Assembly: GCF_003611275.1 (NCBI RefSeq)
Contig: NZ_CP020698.1
Span: 21,455 to 85,454, forward strand
Length of the DNA: 64,000 nt
Source of the DNA: Sulfitobacter sp. D7
GTDB lineage: Bacteria; Pseudomonadota; Alphaproteobacteria; Rhodobacterales; Rhodobacteraceae
Direction of reading: 5' to 3'
The notes beneath the pieces are model-generated. The model had not been told where the DNA came from. It saw only the letters and a list, made by a program, of their open reading frames with translations, and ran no database searches. Positions 34,735 to 44,325 of the stretch are shown in pieces. Each line of letters opens with the position of its first letter. Position 1 is the stretch's first letter. The translations under genes were made by a program, and so were the position numbers.

Positions 34735-35760
34735 ATGTCAGAAGCATTTATCATCGGTATCGACCTGGCGAAGCGCGTTTTTCAAATACACGGCGCTGAT
34801 GCCGCAGGTAAAGTCTTATACCGTAGAAAGCTGAGCCGGCCTCAGTTCAATAAGTTTCTAAATGAGCACCCAAGTTGCATTTTTGCGATGGAAGCGTGCG
34901 CGTCCGCCCATCATTGGGGGCGTGAAGCGCTTGCTGCAGGTCATGAGGTTCGATTGGTACCGGCACGATATGTGAAACCGTTTGTCAAACGCCACAAGAG
35001 TGATGTTGTCGATGCAGAGGCCATTGCAGAAGCCGCGATGCGTCCCTCAATGCGCTTCGTCCCAGTGAAAGCCCCGGAACAGCAAGCACAGGCGATGTTG
35101 TTTCGGACGCGCGAATTGTTCGTGCGGCAGCGCACCCAGCTTATCAATTCGCTTCGCGGATACTTGGCGGAGTTTGGGATTGTGCTGCGGCTACGCATTC
35201 GGAACGCTGATATTCTCAAACGAGAAGTAGAGGAACAGGCACATAAACTGCCCGACGAAGCCAAAGGCTTGGCGGAACGGCTCCTAGCGCAGATCGAGAC
35301 TATCAGCGCAGAAGTCGAAGGTCTGGATCATTCCATCAAGATGCATGCAAAAACGTCAGAGGAAACGCGGCTTATGCAAACGATGCCTGGCGTCGGCCCG
35401 ATGTCCGCCATCGCAATTTCGGCCTTCTGTCCTCCCGCCAAAAACTTTCGCACGGGGCGGGATTTTGCAGCATGGCTTGGTCTTGTACCTCGACAGCATT
35501 CGACAGGTGGTAAGGAACGGTTGGGGCGAATTACAAAAATGGGCCAGAAAGATGTGAGGCGGTTGCTGATCATCGGTGCAATGTCCGTCATCAATTCCAT
35601 CGAACGATGGAAGCGTTGTGCCGAACCATGGTTAGCGCGTATGCTTGAAACACGCCCCCGTATGGTTGTTGCTGTTGCTTTGGCAAACCGCATGGCTCGG
35701 AGGCTTTGGGCCATGTTGATGACGGGCCAGATTTATCGCATTCGCGGGGCCGTCGCTTAG
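34735..35760 (+). CDS. IS110/IS1111 transposase (DEDD recombinase)
   Basis: A 341-residue RNA-guided recombinase family member. The N-terminal RuvC-like domain starts GIDLAKRVFQIHG, with acids E (AMEACASAHHW) and D-x-x-D (KSDVVDAEAIAEA). The C-terminal Tnp20 domain has MPGVGPMSAIAI, and the catalytic serine region follows in RQHSTGGKERLGRI. ATG 34735 follows GGAGGA. The frame is intact and full length. Confidence 0.9.
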   Translation: MSEAFIIGIDLAKRVFQIHGADAAGKVLYRRKLSRPQFNKFLNEHPSCIFAMEACASAHHWGREALAAGHEVRLVPARYVKPFVKRHKSDVVDAEAIAEAAMRPSMRFVPVKAPEQQAQAMLFRTRELFVRQRTQLINSLRGYLAEFGIVLRLRIRNADILKREVEEQAHKLPDEAKGLAERLLAQIETISAEVEGLDHSIKMHAKTSEETRLMQTMPGVGPMSAIAISAFCPPAKNFRTGRDFAAWLGLVPRQHSTGGKERLGRITKMGQKDVRRLLIIGAMSVINSIERWKRCAEPWLARMLETRPRMVVAVALANRMARRLWAMLMTGQIYRIRGAVA

Positions 35761-36007
35761 CGGCAGACCCACGGATACCGGCAGGTATGTGAGGACGAAA
35801 GGATCGACTAAGGAAAGCGGATCGACGAGAACGAACATGGAAAAACCAGTGCAACCCTTCGCGGCTTCGAGCCCGATAAACTGATTTGGAGCCAAGTTCG
35901 CGCATCTCCATAAGGGCCAGCAGCCAAGTGTGCTGCACAAACAGGCCGGACACGTGACTGCACCCGATCATGCTATCTAAACGTCGAAACAATCACCCAC
36001 ATAAACC
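35761..36007 (+). ncRNA. candidate seekRNA/bridge-RNA region of the IS1111 element
   Basis: IS1111-group elements encode their guide RNA in the non-coding stretch after the transposase gene. Here 247 bp without a convincing gene lie between the stop codon and the right inverted repeat, the expected place. The assignment rests on position and family knowledge; I did not fold the RNA. Confidence 0.35.
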
Positions 36008-36024
36008 GGGGCATCCACACGTGG

Positions 36025-37077
36025 GTTGCGACAAATCCCCTATCTTGCTGGAAAGCAAGAAGAACGGACACGGCCCACACAGAGTTAGGATTGCGTGAAA
36101 GACGCACGATTGAAGACATGTTGAACGCGAAGATGTCAGTGAACAAGATTGCAGTTGAGATTGGGAGACATCGTTCGACCGGGTTTCGTGAGATCAAGCG
36201 GAACAGATACATTGATAAAGAGCTCCCCAATCTTAGTGGTTATTACGGTGTGACCGCGCAGAGGTCCGCCGTCGACCGGCGCGCGCGTCGGCGCAAGCTG
36301 GTGCGGTTTATTGAATTGCGAGATGCCGTGATTAAACAGCTCAAAGTTGGCTGGTCTCCGGAACAGATCGCGGGTCGACTTCAGTTGGACGGCCAGAAAC
36401 TTCGTGTCAGCCACGAGACGATCTATGCCTACATTTACGGACCCGATGGCCAGTCCGAAGAATTGGCGCGGTATCTACCGCATCGCCGTAAGAAGCGGCA
36501 ACCAAGACGCAGGCGAACACCTCGAGGTCTTGCTTTCCCACCAGATCGGTCGATTCACCAGCGGCCTGACTATGTTAAAACCCGCGAAACATTTGGTGAA
36601 TGGGAAGGCGACCTCATGATTTTTGAGAGAGCGCAGGGTAAAACCAATATTGCGTCGCTGGTGGAACGCAAAACCCGCTTTGCCGTTCTGTTCCGCAACA
36701 ACGACCGCAGTCGACGCATTTAATGAACAAGCTGATGGGTGTGATGGAACCCCTGCCCCAGCCTGCGCGAAAATCGATCACCTTTGATCGAGGGATCGAG
36801 TTCCGCGACTGGCGCAAGCTGAAGCCCGGTATCGGAACCGAGGCGTGGTTCTGCGATCCGCAGGCTCCGTGGCAAAAGGGTGCTGTCGAGAATTTGAATA
36901 AACGCGCACGGCGGTATCTGCCACGCGATGCACCTGTGGCCACGCTCTCAAATCGAGACATGAAGTCGATTTGCGACCGCTTGAATGGCACACCAAGAAA
37001 GTGCCTGAGCTGGCGCACACCAACGGAAGCCTTCAGAGAAGAACTGATGAAAATGAGATAGAGGAGCGCGTCGCAAC
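36025..37077 (+). mobile_element. IS30-family element
   Basis: An IS30-type transposase reading frame lies between short inverted repeats GTTGCGAC (36025-36032) and GTCGCAAC (37070-37077). The element abuts the right repeat of the IS1111 element only 8 bp away. Exact termini are uncertain. The transposase is frameshifted, so the copy should be immobile on its own. Confidence 0.65.
36091..37061 (+). pseudogene. IS30-family transposase with a single frameshift
   Basis: Two overlapping frames together encode a normal IS30 transposase of about 320 residues. The first (36091-36723) has the helix-turn-helix (MSVNKIAVEIGRHRST), SPEQIAGRL and the catalytic WEGDLM. It stops at TAA shortly after FRNNDRS. 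The second (36723-37061) continues with the expected sequence, FDRGIEF and the catalytic-E region KGAVENLNKR. Reading TCG ACG CAT TTA ATG across the junction restores the protein, so about one base has been lost or gained near 36710. No slippery heptamer is evident. Confidence 0.82.
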
Positions 37078-37161
37078 GTGTCTTGAGATTCCACAGGCGC
37101 GCGCTACCCTCAAGCGCGACTCTTGTTAGAAAACAGTGGTTTATCTAATCAGAGGAATCGG

Positions 37162-37203
37162 TATGGGAACCGTTTACAAGAAACTCAGTATCACAGAACG
37201 ACG
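37162..37203 (+). pseudogene. N-terminal remnant of a second IS30-family transposase
   Basis: The frame opens with MGTVYKKLSITERR, the characteristic N-terminus of IS30 transposases, then loses similarity. The stretch 37078-37461 has no intact gene. It holds this remnant and the large hairpin at 37273-37330. Confidence 0.5.
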
Positions 37204-37272
37204 CATGCAGACGCTATGGCGATACGCTTACACAATATCAGGCCGCACCCTTCGTTCGAGAACTAAACATCC

Positions 37273-37330
37273 TGGCAAGCGTGGCGGGCGCTTGCGATAT
37301 TTGAAGGCTCGCCGCCCGCCGCGCTTGCCA
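37273..37330. repeat. long hairpin: 18-bp stem, 22-nt loop
   Basis: TGGCAAGCGTGGCGGGCG at 37273-37290 pairs with CGCCCGCCGCGCTTGCCA at 37313-37330, 17 of 18 positions complementary. It lies in a non-coding gap of IS debris downstream (3') of the RTX gene. It is too large and lacks the T-tract for a simple terminator. It may be a transposon end pair or a structured transcript. Confidence 0.6.
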
Positions 37331-37461
37331 AGCCCGAAACTAACGATTACCAAAATCAAATCCGCAGACTTTTATCATAAGCAAGAGGTCGGCAGGGGCA
37401 TATCAAGAACCGCGCCCTTTTCTATGAAAGGACGCGGACAACGTTTGACTTTAAGCTAACA

Positions 37462-39714
37462 TCAAAAAACAAAGTGATCGGCTGCGAGGTCTTCTACTCT
37501 TACACCTTGTATTTGTATTGTGTTCCCTAAATCATCATTAATTACAGCTTGCCCATCAATATTCCGAATGTGGTTGTTTAATAGGTCATCAAAGCTTGAT
37601 ATCGATGATATTAACCCCAAATTGATTACTTCTCCGCTTTGGTCCAACTCAAAATCGGATATTAAATCTTGGCCAAAGCCTTCGCGAAAGACGAAGGTAT
37701 CAGCACCTCTGCCGCCTGCAAGAATGTCATCCCCCCCGCCCCCGTCAATGCTGTCATCACCCCAAGCGCCATCCAGACGATTGTCTGAACGATTTCCAAT
37801 GAGGGTATTATTTCGGGCATTCCCGGTGCCGTCGATGCTATCTGAGCCAAATAAGGTTAGCGTCTCAAGATGCTGACTTTGGCTTCGCAAGGAGAACGAT
37901 ACTGACGCTTCGACATGGTCATTTCCTTGCCCTTGAAGCTCTACGATCCGGTCTTGAGCGTGATCAATGCGATAGGTGTCATTTCCGGTCCCCCCAACCA
38001 TCTGGTCTGCACCGCCGTCATCTCGAAAAGTGTCATTGCCTGCACCGCCGATCAGGAGGTCATTCCCCCAGGCGCCATTTAGCACATTGTTTCCATCATT
38101 TCCTCTAATAGTATTAGCTCGCCCATTCCCGGTGCCGCTTATGTCATCGGCACCTGTGAGACACAGTGTTTCTAAATGTTGGCTGTGAGCTCGCAGAGAA
38201 AACGAAACGGATGCTTCAACCTGGTCATTTCCTTGTCCTTGCATTTCAACAATTCGATCTTCGCCGTGATCAACAAAATAAATATCATCGCCGCTGCCTC
38301 CGAGCATCCGATCTGCGCCGCCATCGTCTCTAAAGGTATCGTTTCCGGCACCTCCGATTAGGAGGTCATTACCCCAGGCGCCATTTAGAAGATTATCCCC
38401 TCCATTCCCCGTGATAGTATTAGCTTGGCCATTTCCGGTAGCATTAATGTTACTTCTGCCCGTTAGCGACAGTGTTTCGATATGCTGGCTATGAGACCGA
38501 AGCGAAAACGACACGGAGGCATCAACATGATCAGTTCCTTGGCCCCTAAGTTCCACTACCCGATCACCGATGCTATCAACCCTGTAAGTGTCATTTCCCA
38601 CCCCCCCGAGCATACGATCTGCACCACCGTCATCTCGGAAAGTATCATTGCCTGCTCCCCCGATAAGTACATCATTTCCCCATGCACCGTTTAGGACGTT
38701 ATCCCCATCGTTTCCTTGAATGACGTTGGCTTGGCGGTTCCCGGTGCCTGAAATATCTTCGGTACCGGTTAAGGTCAGTGTTTCTAGATGCTGGCTGTGG
38801 GCTCGTAGGGCGAAAGAAATTGAAGACTCAACTCGATCTTGACCTTGTCCAAGCCGCTCAAAGATCCTGTCTCCAAAGCTATCTACCACATATGTATCGT
38901 TTCCCGTCCCTCCGAGCATATCATCCGACCCGCCACCGCCAGATAGTGTATCATGCCCATTTCCACCGAAGATCGTATCTTCGCCACTCCCACCAGACAT
39001 AGCGTCATTCCCGTCACCCCCCCAAATTTGGTCATTTCCAGAAAAACCATGCACAATGTCATCGTTTAATCCGGCGGCGATAAGGTCGCCGGATATGGAG
39101 CCTTCGATTACCTCGAGGACATCCTCCATGCTCGAATCAATGTCATTCACCGTGATCCCCCCATCGGCTGCATACCCAGAAGGAACGAAATTTTGAGGGT
39201 CTGCATATGTCACATCGCTAAGTGCGGTAAAGTCAGGAAGCTGATGCTCCATTATAAAATGCCGCTCGTGGTTACCCGAATTTGATTCACCATTTCCATC
39301 CATATCAACTCGGGCACCCTCTAGTGCATAAAAAATATGTCCACCCGATGGAGTTGCAATTAAAATCCACTGCTGCGCCTGCGCATTGACATCGTCATGA
39401 CTACCGTTGAATTCAACGAGTCTCACATTACTTGGTAAGTTATCAAGATGAACTAGTTCACCCTCTATTCTAATATCGTCACGCGAAGGATCAAAATCTT
39501 CCAAGCGTCCAACAATGATAGAGGATACATTACTTATGTTGCTAAAGTTGAAAGTGTCATAACCTCCCCCAGCCCTTGCATGATGCCCGTGAGAAAAATC
39601 GGTAATACGTGAAAAATCAAGGTTATCCCAATGATCTAATTCCCAGTTTATCCCAGACCCGAAGGTATGAATTTGACTCGTGCTATTCGTAGCTGTGAAT
39701 GTTCTTTCAAGCAT
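37462..39714 (-). CDS. RTX calcium-binding repeat protein
   Basis: A 750-residue probable secreted protein. The first 170 residues are unique, with no Sec signal peptide, as expected for type I secretion. Residues about 210-270 hold a block of nonapeptide RTX repeats (GGDGNDAMSGGSGED). Three full and one partial 102-residue units follow, each with GNDTYxVD, DRIVExxGQG, SVSFSLR, SQHLETL, GTGN, LNGAWGND and GGAGNDTF. The end has DDILAGGRGADTFVF and the aliphatic C-terminus typical of type I substrates (AADHFVF). ATG 39714 is used because AGGTGA lies upstream. Likely a surface or extracellular adhesin-like protein. The type I exporter is not in the window. Confidence 0.82.
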   Translation of the reverse strand: MLERTFTATNSTSQIHTFGSGINWELDHWDNLDFSRITDFSHGHHARAGGGYDTFNFSNISNVSSIIVGRLEDFDPSRDDIRIEGELVHLDNLPSNVRLVEFNGSHDDVNAQAQQWILIATPSGGHIFYALEGARVDMDGNGESNSGNHERHFIMEHQLPDFTALSDVTYADPQNFVPSGYAADGGITVNDIDSSMEDVLEVIEGSISGDLIAAGLNDDIVHGFSGNDQIWGGDGNDAMSGGSGEDTIFGGNGHDTLSGGGGSDDMLGGTGNDTYVVDSFGDRIFERLGQGQDRVESSISFALRAHSQHLETLTLTGTEDISGTGNRQANVIQGNDGDNVLNGAWGNDVLIGGAGNDTFRDDGGADRMLGGVGNDTYRVDSIGDRVVELRGQGTDHVDASVSFSLRSHSQHIETLSLTGRSNINATGNGQANTITGNGGDNLLNGAWGNDLLIGGAGNDTFRDDGGADRMLGGSGDDIYFVDHGEDRIVEMQGQGNDQVEASVSFSLRAHSQHLETLCLTGADDISGTGNGRANTIRGNDGNNVLNGAWGNDLLIGGAGNDTFRDDGGADQMVGGTGNDTYRIDHAQDRIVELQGQGNDHVEASVSFSLRSQSQHLETLTLFGSDSIDGTGNARNNTLIGNRSDNRLDGAWGDDSIDGGGGDDILAGGRGADTFVFREGFGQDLISDFELDQSGEVINLGLISSISSFDDLLNNHIRNIDGQAVINDDLGNTIQIQGVRVEDLAADHFVF
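37681..38904 (-). repeat. 306-bp in-frame tandem repeats in the RTX gene
   Basis: Units begin (reading the gene) at 38904, 38598, 38292 and 37986, exactly 306 bp or 102 codons apart, marked each time by the GNDTYxVD or variant codons. The last unit degenerates near its end. Near-identical units such as these can recombine, so the repeat number may vary between isolates. Confidence 0.85.
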
Positions 39715-40170
39715 CGTACCCAATCTCACCTATTGTTCCCAAGGACTATCCATACAAGTGAAGTCCTGAAAATATTCTGAAGGAGCCACACTCAATTTGA
39801 TAAGCGGAGATTGTGCGATTTTAGATAGGACTAAGTGGGTAGATGTAATGTTAGAAGATGATCATGCTATTCGATTTATGGTTTTATCATAGATATGGTT
39901 AATGAGGGTGTACTTTTGGGTAGTGGCATAAGCCAAATGAATAATTTTTATTTACCATCCTTAGTGCAACTAATATGGGGATTTAACATGGGATTTTTGA
40001 ATTTTCCGTTTACATTGAAGTGAATCAATACGGCTGCAGGAGTTTACCATATGATCTATTTCATCTAGCCTTCTTAGAAAGTTTAGATGAAATGTATTCC
40101 ATGTTATCTAGTAATTTCCCTATTGAGCTTGGAAAATTTAGTTAGGCCCATTTCTACATTTCTGACTAGA
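39715..40170. other. AT-rich intergenic region with hairpin
   Basis: 456 bp without a credible gene between the RTX gene (transcribed away leftwards) and the IS3 element. It is much richer in A+T than its surroundings and probably contains the RTX promoter. A perfect inverted repeat ATTTCATCTA (40058-40067) / TAGATGAAAT (40084-40093) with a further pairing inside the loop forms a hairpin of unknown role. Confidence 0.55.
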
Positions 40171-40250
40171 TGAGCTACCCCCCGAACATCGGACACTGAC
40201 GTAAGCTGCGATTTGTAGTTTGCTGATCTTCAACACGAAGGAGATCAGGA

Positions 40251-40544
40251 ATGTCGAAACGGAAGCAACATCACCCAGAATTCAAAGCCAAGGTGGCGTT
40301 GGAAGCGCTGAAAGGCGAAGAGACTGTCAGCGAGCTGGCCAGTCGGTTTGGAGTTCACCCGACGATGATCCATCAATGGAAACGTGCATTGCTTGAGGGC
40401 GCATCTGGTGTGTTCGAGCGAGGTAGCCGGAAGGCACCGGAAGTCGATGAAGAGCAGGTCAAAGGCCTGCATGCCAAGATTGGGGAGTTGGCCGTCGCCA
40501 ACGATTTTTTGGCCAGAAAGCTCAAACCCTGGACCGGCAAGTGA
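40251..40544 (+). CDS. IS3-family transposase OrfA
   Basis: A 97-residue helix-turn-helix protein (FKAKVALEALKGEETVSELASRFG start region) ending in a leucine-zipper-like EEQVKGLHAKIGELAVANDFL. ATG 40251 follows AGGAGATCAGGA. It overlaps OrfB by four bases. In this family OrfAB is usually made by programmed frameshifting. Confidence 0.85.
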   Translation: MSKRKQHHPEFKAKVALEALKGEETVSELASRFGVHPTMIHQWKRALLEGASGVFERGSRKAPEVDEEQVKGLHAKIGELAVANDFLARKLKPWTGK

Positions 40545-41446
40545 GGTGCAAGATGATTGAGCCGAACATTCCGGGTCTGTCCGTCGGCAAGCAATGTTCC
40601 CTGCTGTCGATCTCGCGGTCGTCATTTTACTATGAACCCAAGGGTGAGAGCGAGATGAACCTCGATCTGATGCGCGTCATCGATAAGCAGTTCTTGGAAA
40701 CCCCGTTTTACGGTGTGCGCCAAATGACGTGGCACCTGCGCAATGAACAGCATCTGGTGAACGAAAAGCGCATCCGACGCCTTATGCGGTTGATGGGTCT
40801 CATGCCGATCTACCAGAAACCCAACACGAGCAAGGCGGCGAAGGGTCACAAGATTTACCCCTACCTGCTGCGGGGGCTACGCGTGGATCGGCCAAATCAA
40901 GTTTGGTGCGCCGACATCACATATCTACCGATGCGGCGCGGCTTCCTTTATCTGGTGGCCATCATGGATTGGCACACGCGCAAGGTTCTGGCGTGGCGCA
41001 TCTCGAACACGTTGGAGGCTGGCTTCTGCGTTGATGCGCTGAATGAGGCGATCCACAAGTTCGGCCCGCCAGACATAATGAACACGGACCAGGGCAGCCA
41101 GTTCACGTCTTTCGCTTGGACGAACAGGTTGCGGAGCGCAAACGTGCGCATCTCAATGGACGGCAAGGGCCGCTTCCTCCCCTCTCGGGACATCGCTGCG
41201 CGATACCCTGCCGGGCAAGGGATCAATATCTTTGTCGAACGGCTGTGGCGGTCACTGAAGTATGAATGCGTCTACCTGCATGCCTGGGAAACCGGGTCAG
41301 AGGCCCGAGATGGCGTCAGAAAATGGATCGAGTTCTACAACCACAAGCGCCCGCATTCTGCCCTTGGCGGCAAACCACCTGCTGTGGTCTATTGGCAGAG
41401 AATTGAAACAACCAACCACGATCAGCAAGTGCAAAGAGTAGCTTAA
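40541..41446 (+). CDS. IS3-family transposase OrfB with insertion before catalytic E
   Basis: An rve-domain DDE integrase of about 300 residues. D is in WCADITYLP, D in MNTDQGSQFTS and E in FVERLWRSLKYE. In intact relatives the segment reads GKGRFLDN-IFVERL. Here about 16 extra residues (PSRDIAARYPAGQG and neighbours, about 41177-41224) lie between GRFL and NIFVE, in frame. This stretches the D-to-E spacing and removes the conserved D-N pair, so activity is doubtful. Translation could begin at ATG 40553. Confidence 0.82.
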   Translation: MRCKMIEPNIPGLSVGKQCSLLSISRSSFYYEPKGESEMNLDLMRVIDKQFLETPFYGVRQMTWHLRNEQHLVNEKRIRRLMRLMGLMPIYQKPNTSKAAKGHKIYPYLLRGLRVDRPNQVWCADITYLPMRRGFLYLVAIMDWHTRKVLAWRISNTLEAGFCVDALNEAIHKFGPPDIMNTDQGSQFTSFAWTNRLRSANVRISMDGKGRFLPSRDIAARYPAGQGINIFVERLWRSLKYECVYLHAWETGSEARDGVRKWIEFYNHKRPHSALGGKPPAVVYWQRIETTNHDQQVQRVA

Positions 41447-41505
41447 ACTACGCCAGATCCTGTCCAACAAATGGGGAGTAGCTCACTCGACCTTGGACAG
41501 AATAA

Positions 41506-42777
<1,272 letters not shown>

Positions 42778-42804
42778 CGGCAATGTACTGATAGAAAGAG
42801 GCCG

Positions 42805-42845
42805 AGAGGTGGGCAACTGTCCCACCTCTGGTGTCAAAGGACACC
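42805..42845. terminator. two tandem hairpins between convergent glf and manC
   Basis: AGAGGTGGG (42805-42813) pairs perfectly with CCCACCTCT (42821-42829). Immediately after, GGTGTC (42830-42835) pairs with GACACC (42840-42845). They fill the 76-bp gap between two genes that converge, the usual place for a two-way terminator, though no strong T-tract follows. Confidence 0.6.
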
Positions 42846-42853
42846 GATAGGAT

Positions 42854-44302
42854 TTACCCCTTCGCCCCCTGCCCGCGTGCATAGACATCCTCATAACGGA
42901 TGATGTCATCCTCACCCAGATAGCTGCCAGTTTGCACTTCGATCAGGACCATCGGCACCTTGCCGGGGTTCTCCATTCGGTGGGTCACGCCAAGCGGAAT
43001 ATAGACCGACTGGTTCTCGGTCACGAGTTGCACCTTTTCCCCTACAGTCACCTGCGCCGTGCCTTCGACCACGATCCAATGCTCCGCACGGTGGTGATGA
43101 CTTTGCAGGCTAAGAGCGGCACCGGGATGAACAACAATACGCTTCACCTGGAAACGCGATCCCACGACGAGGCTTTCAAACCAGCCCCAAGGCCGATAAT
43201 CACGCGGCAAGGTTTCGGCTTGAGAAGCCCCCTTGGCCTTCAGCGCGGCCACGGCTTTCTTCACGTCTTGTGCGCGGTCTTTATGAGCAACCAGCACCGC
43301 ATCGGGCATGGCCACGGCGATAATGTCGGTTAGCCCTATGCCCACCAATTGCTGTTGAGGATCGTCGGCGCGCAGCAGGGTGTTCTCGCAATCAATTGCT
43401 GTGGCCGAGTCCGTGGTGACCACCCCGGCCTCATCCGGCCCCGACTCACGCCAAACGGCATCCCAGCCGCCTAAGTCTGACCAGACACCACCATAGGGCA
43501 CAACGCTCAGGTTATCAGCCTTCTCCATCACCGCGTAGTCGATCGAGATATCTTCGACCTGCGCCCAAGCATCGGGTGCCAGGCGAGTGAAGCCGAGATC
43601 CTGTGCTGCCTGATCAACAGCCGTGCGCACCTGTGCCAGCATCTCAGGGGCATAGGTCTTGAAAGCGGTAATGATGGTCTGCACTGAAAAGAGAAAAATA
43701 CCTGCGTTCCAAAGATGCTTGCCGCCCTCAAGCATCGCTTGGGCAGATGCGCTATCGGGTTTTTCGACAAAGCGTTTCAAAGGCTGTGGCTCAGGGGCAA
43801 AATCTGCACTTGGCGCCTCGCTCATCTCCAGCCAGCCATAGCCGGTTTCAGCCCGGTCAGGGCGAATGCCAAAAGTCACCAACTGACCTGCCTGTGCGGC
43901 ATCAGTCGCGCCTTGTACGGCGGCGCGGAAGCCTGCCGCATCAGGGATCACATGGTCAGAAGGCGCGACTAGCATCAGCGCTTTGGGGGCGCGGACCGCA
44001 AGGTTAAGCGCAGCAGCGAGGATCGCAGGCGCCGTATTACGCCCCTCAGGCTCTATCAAAATACCCGTAGGCGCAATTTCGACAGCGGCCAATTGCTCAG
44101 TCACAATGAAACGGAAATCCGACCCAGTGAGGATCACCGGCGCGGCAAAGCCTTCGCCCGACAGCCGCAGAACCGAAGCCTGAAACAGGCTCTCATCCCC
44201 CATCAGCTTGGCGAATTGCTTAGGGTAGCTTTTGCGCGACAACGGCCAAAGCCGTGTGCCAGAGCCGCCAGCCAGAAGAATGGGATGAACAATATTGGTC
44301 AT
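42854..44302 (-). CDS. manC: mannose-1-phosphate guanylyltransferase / mannose-6-phosphate isomerase
   Basis: A 482-residue bifunctional enzyme making GDP-mannose. The nucleotidyltransferase domain (1-about 340) begins with GGSGTRLWPLSRKSYPKQF, and FVEKPD lies near 170. A C-terminal cupin domain (about 370-480) follows with the HHHRAEHWIVVEG metal site. It is first of three leftward-reading genes in physical order, but last to be transcribed: gmd, fcl, manC run from 46420 to 42854 as one operon. No phosphomannomutase (ManB) gene is present, so mannose-1-phosphate must come from elsewhere. Confidence 0.93.
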   Translation of the reverse strand: MTNIVHPILLAGGSGTRLWPLSRKSYPKQFAKLMGDESLFQASVLRLSGEGFAAPVILTGSDFRFIVTEQLAAVEIAPTGILIEPEGRNTAPAILAAALNLAVRAPKALMLVAPSDHVIPDAAGFRAAVQGATDAAQAGQLVTFGIRPDRAETGYGWLEMSEAPSADFAPEPQPLKRFVEKPDSASAQAMLEGGKHLWNAGIFLFSVQTIITAFKTYAPEMLAQVRTAVDQAAQDLGFTRLAPDAWAQVEDISIDYAVMEKADNLSVVPYGGVWSDLGGWDAVWRESGPDEAGVVTTDSATAIDCENTLLRADDPQQQLVGIGLTDIIAVAMPDAVLVAHKDRAQDVKKAVAALKAKGASQAETLPRDYRPWGWFESLVVGSRFQVKRIVVHPGAALSLQSHHHRAEHWIVVEGTAQVTVGEKVQLVTENQSVYIPLGVTHRMENPGKVPMVLIEVQTGSYLGEDDIIRYEDVYARGQGAKG

Positions 44303-44325
44303 GAAATATCCTTGGAGAATGCTGA

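Larger units (their letters stand above)
34661..36017 (+). mobile_element. IS110-family element, IS1111 group
   Basis: A DEDD transposase gene is flanked by perfect 10-bp inverted repeats (TGGATGCCCC at 34661-34670, GGGGCATCCA at 36008-36017). Subterminal inverted repeats of this size mark the IS1111 group of IS110. True termini lie a few bases outside, and no target duplication is expected. There is about 64 bp before the gene and about 247 bp of non-coding DNA after it. Confidence 0.75.
40171..41485 (+). mobile_element. IS3-family element (1315 bp)
   Basis: orfA and orfB are bounded by inverted repeats. The left end begins TGAGCTACCCCCCGAAC and the right end read on the other strand begins TGAGCTACTCCCCATTT, both followed by GGACA. 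Flanks ctaga and ctcga are one mismatch apart and may be a worn target duplication. The OrfB catalytic region carries an insertion, so the copy is probably inactive. Confidence 0.85.

Noticed and set aside
36723..37061. Independent gene for the second IS30 frame
   Set aside because: It continues the IS30 transposase domain exactly where the first frame stops, so it is the 3' half of a frameshifted gene.
37136..37459. 107-codon open frame as a gene
   Set aside because: Only its first codons resemble an IS30 N-terminus; the rest runs through the large hairpin and is basic, low-complexity sequence without a ribosome site.
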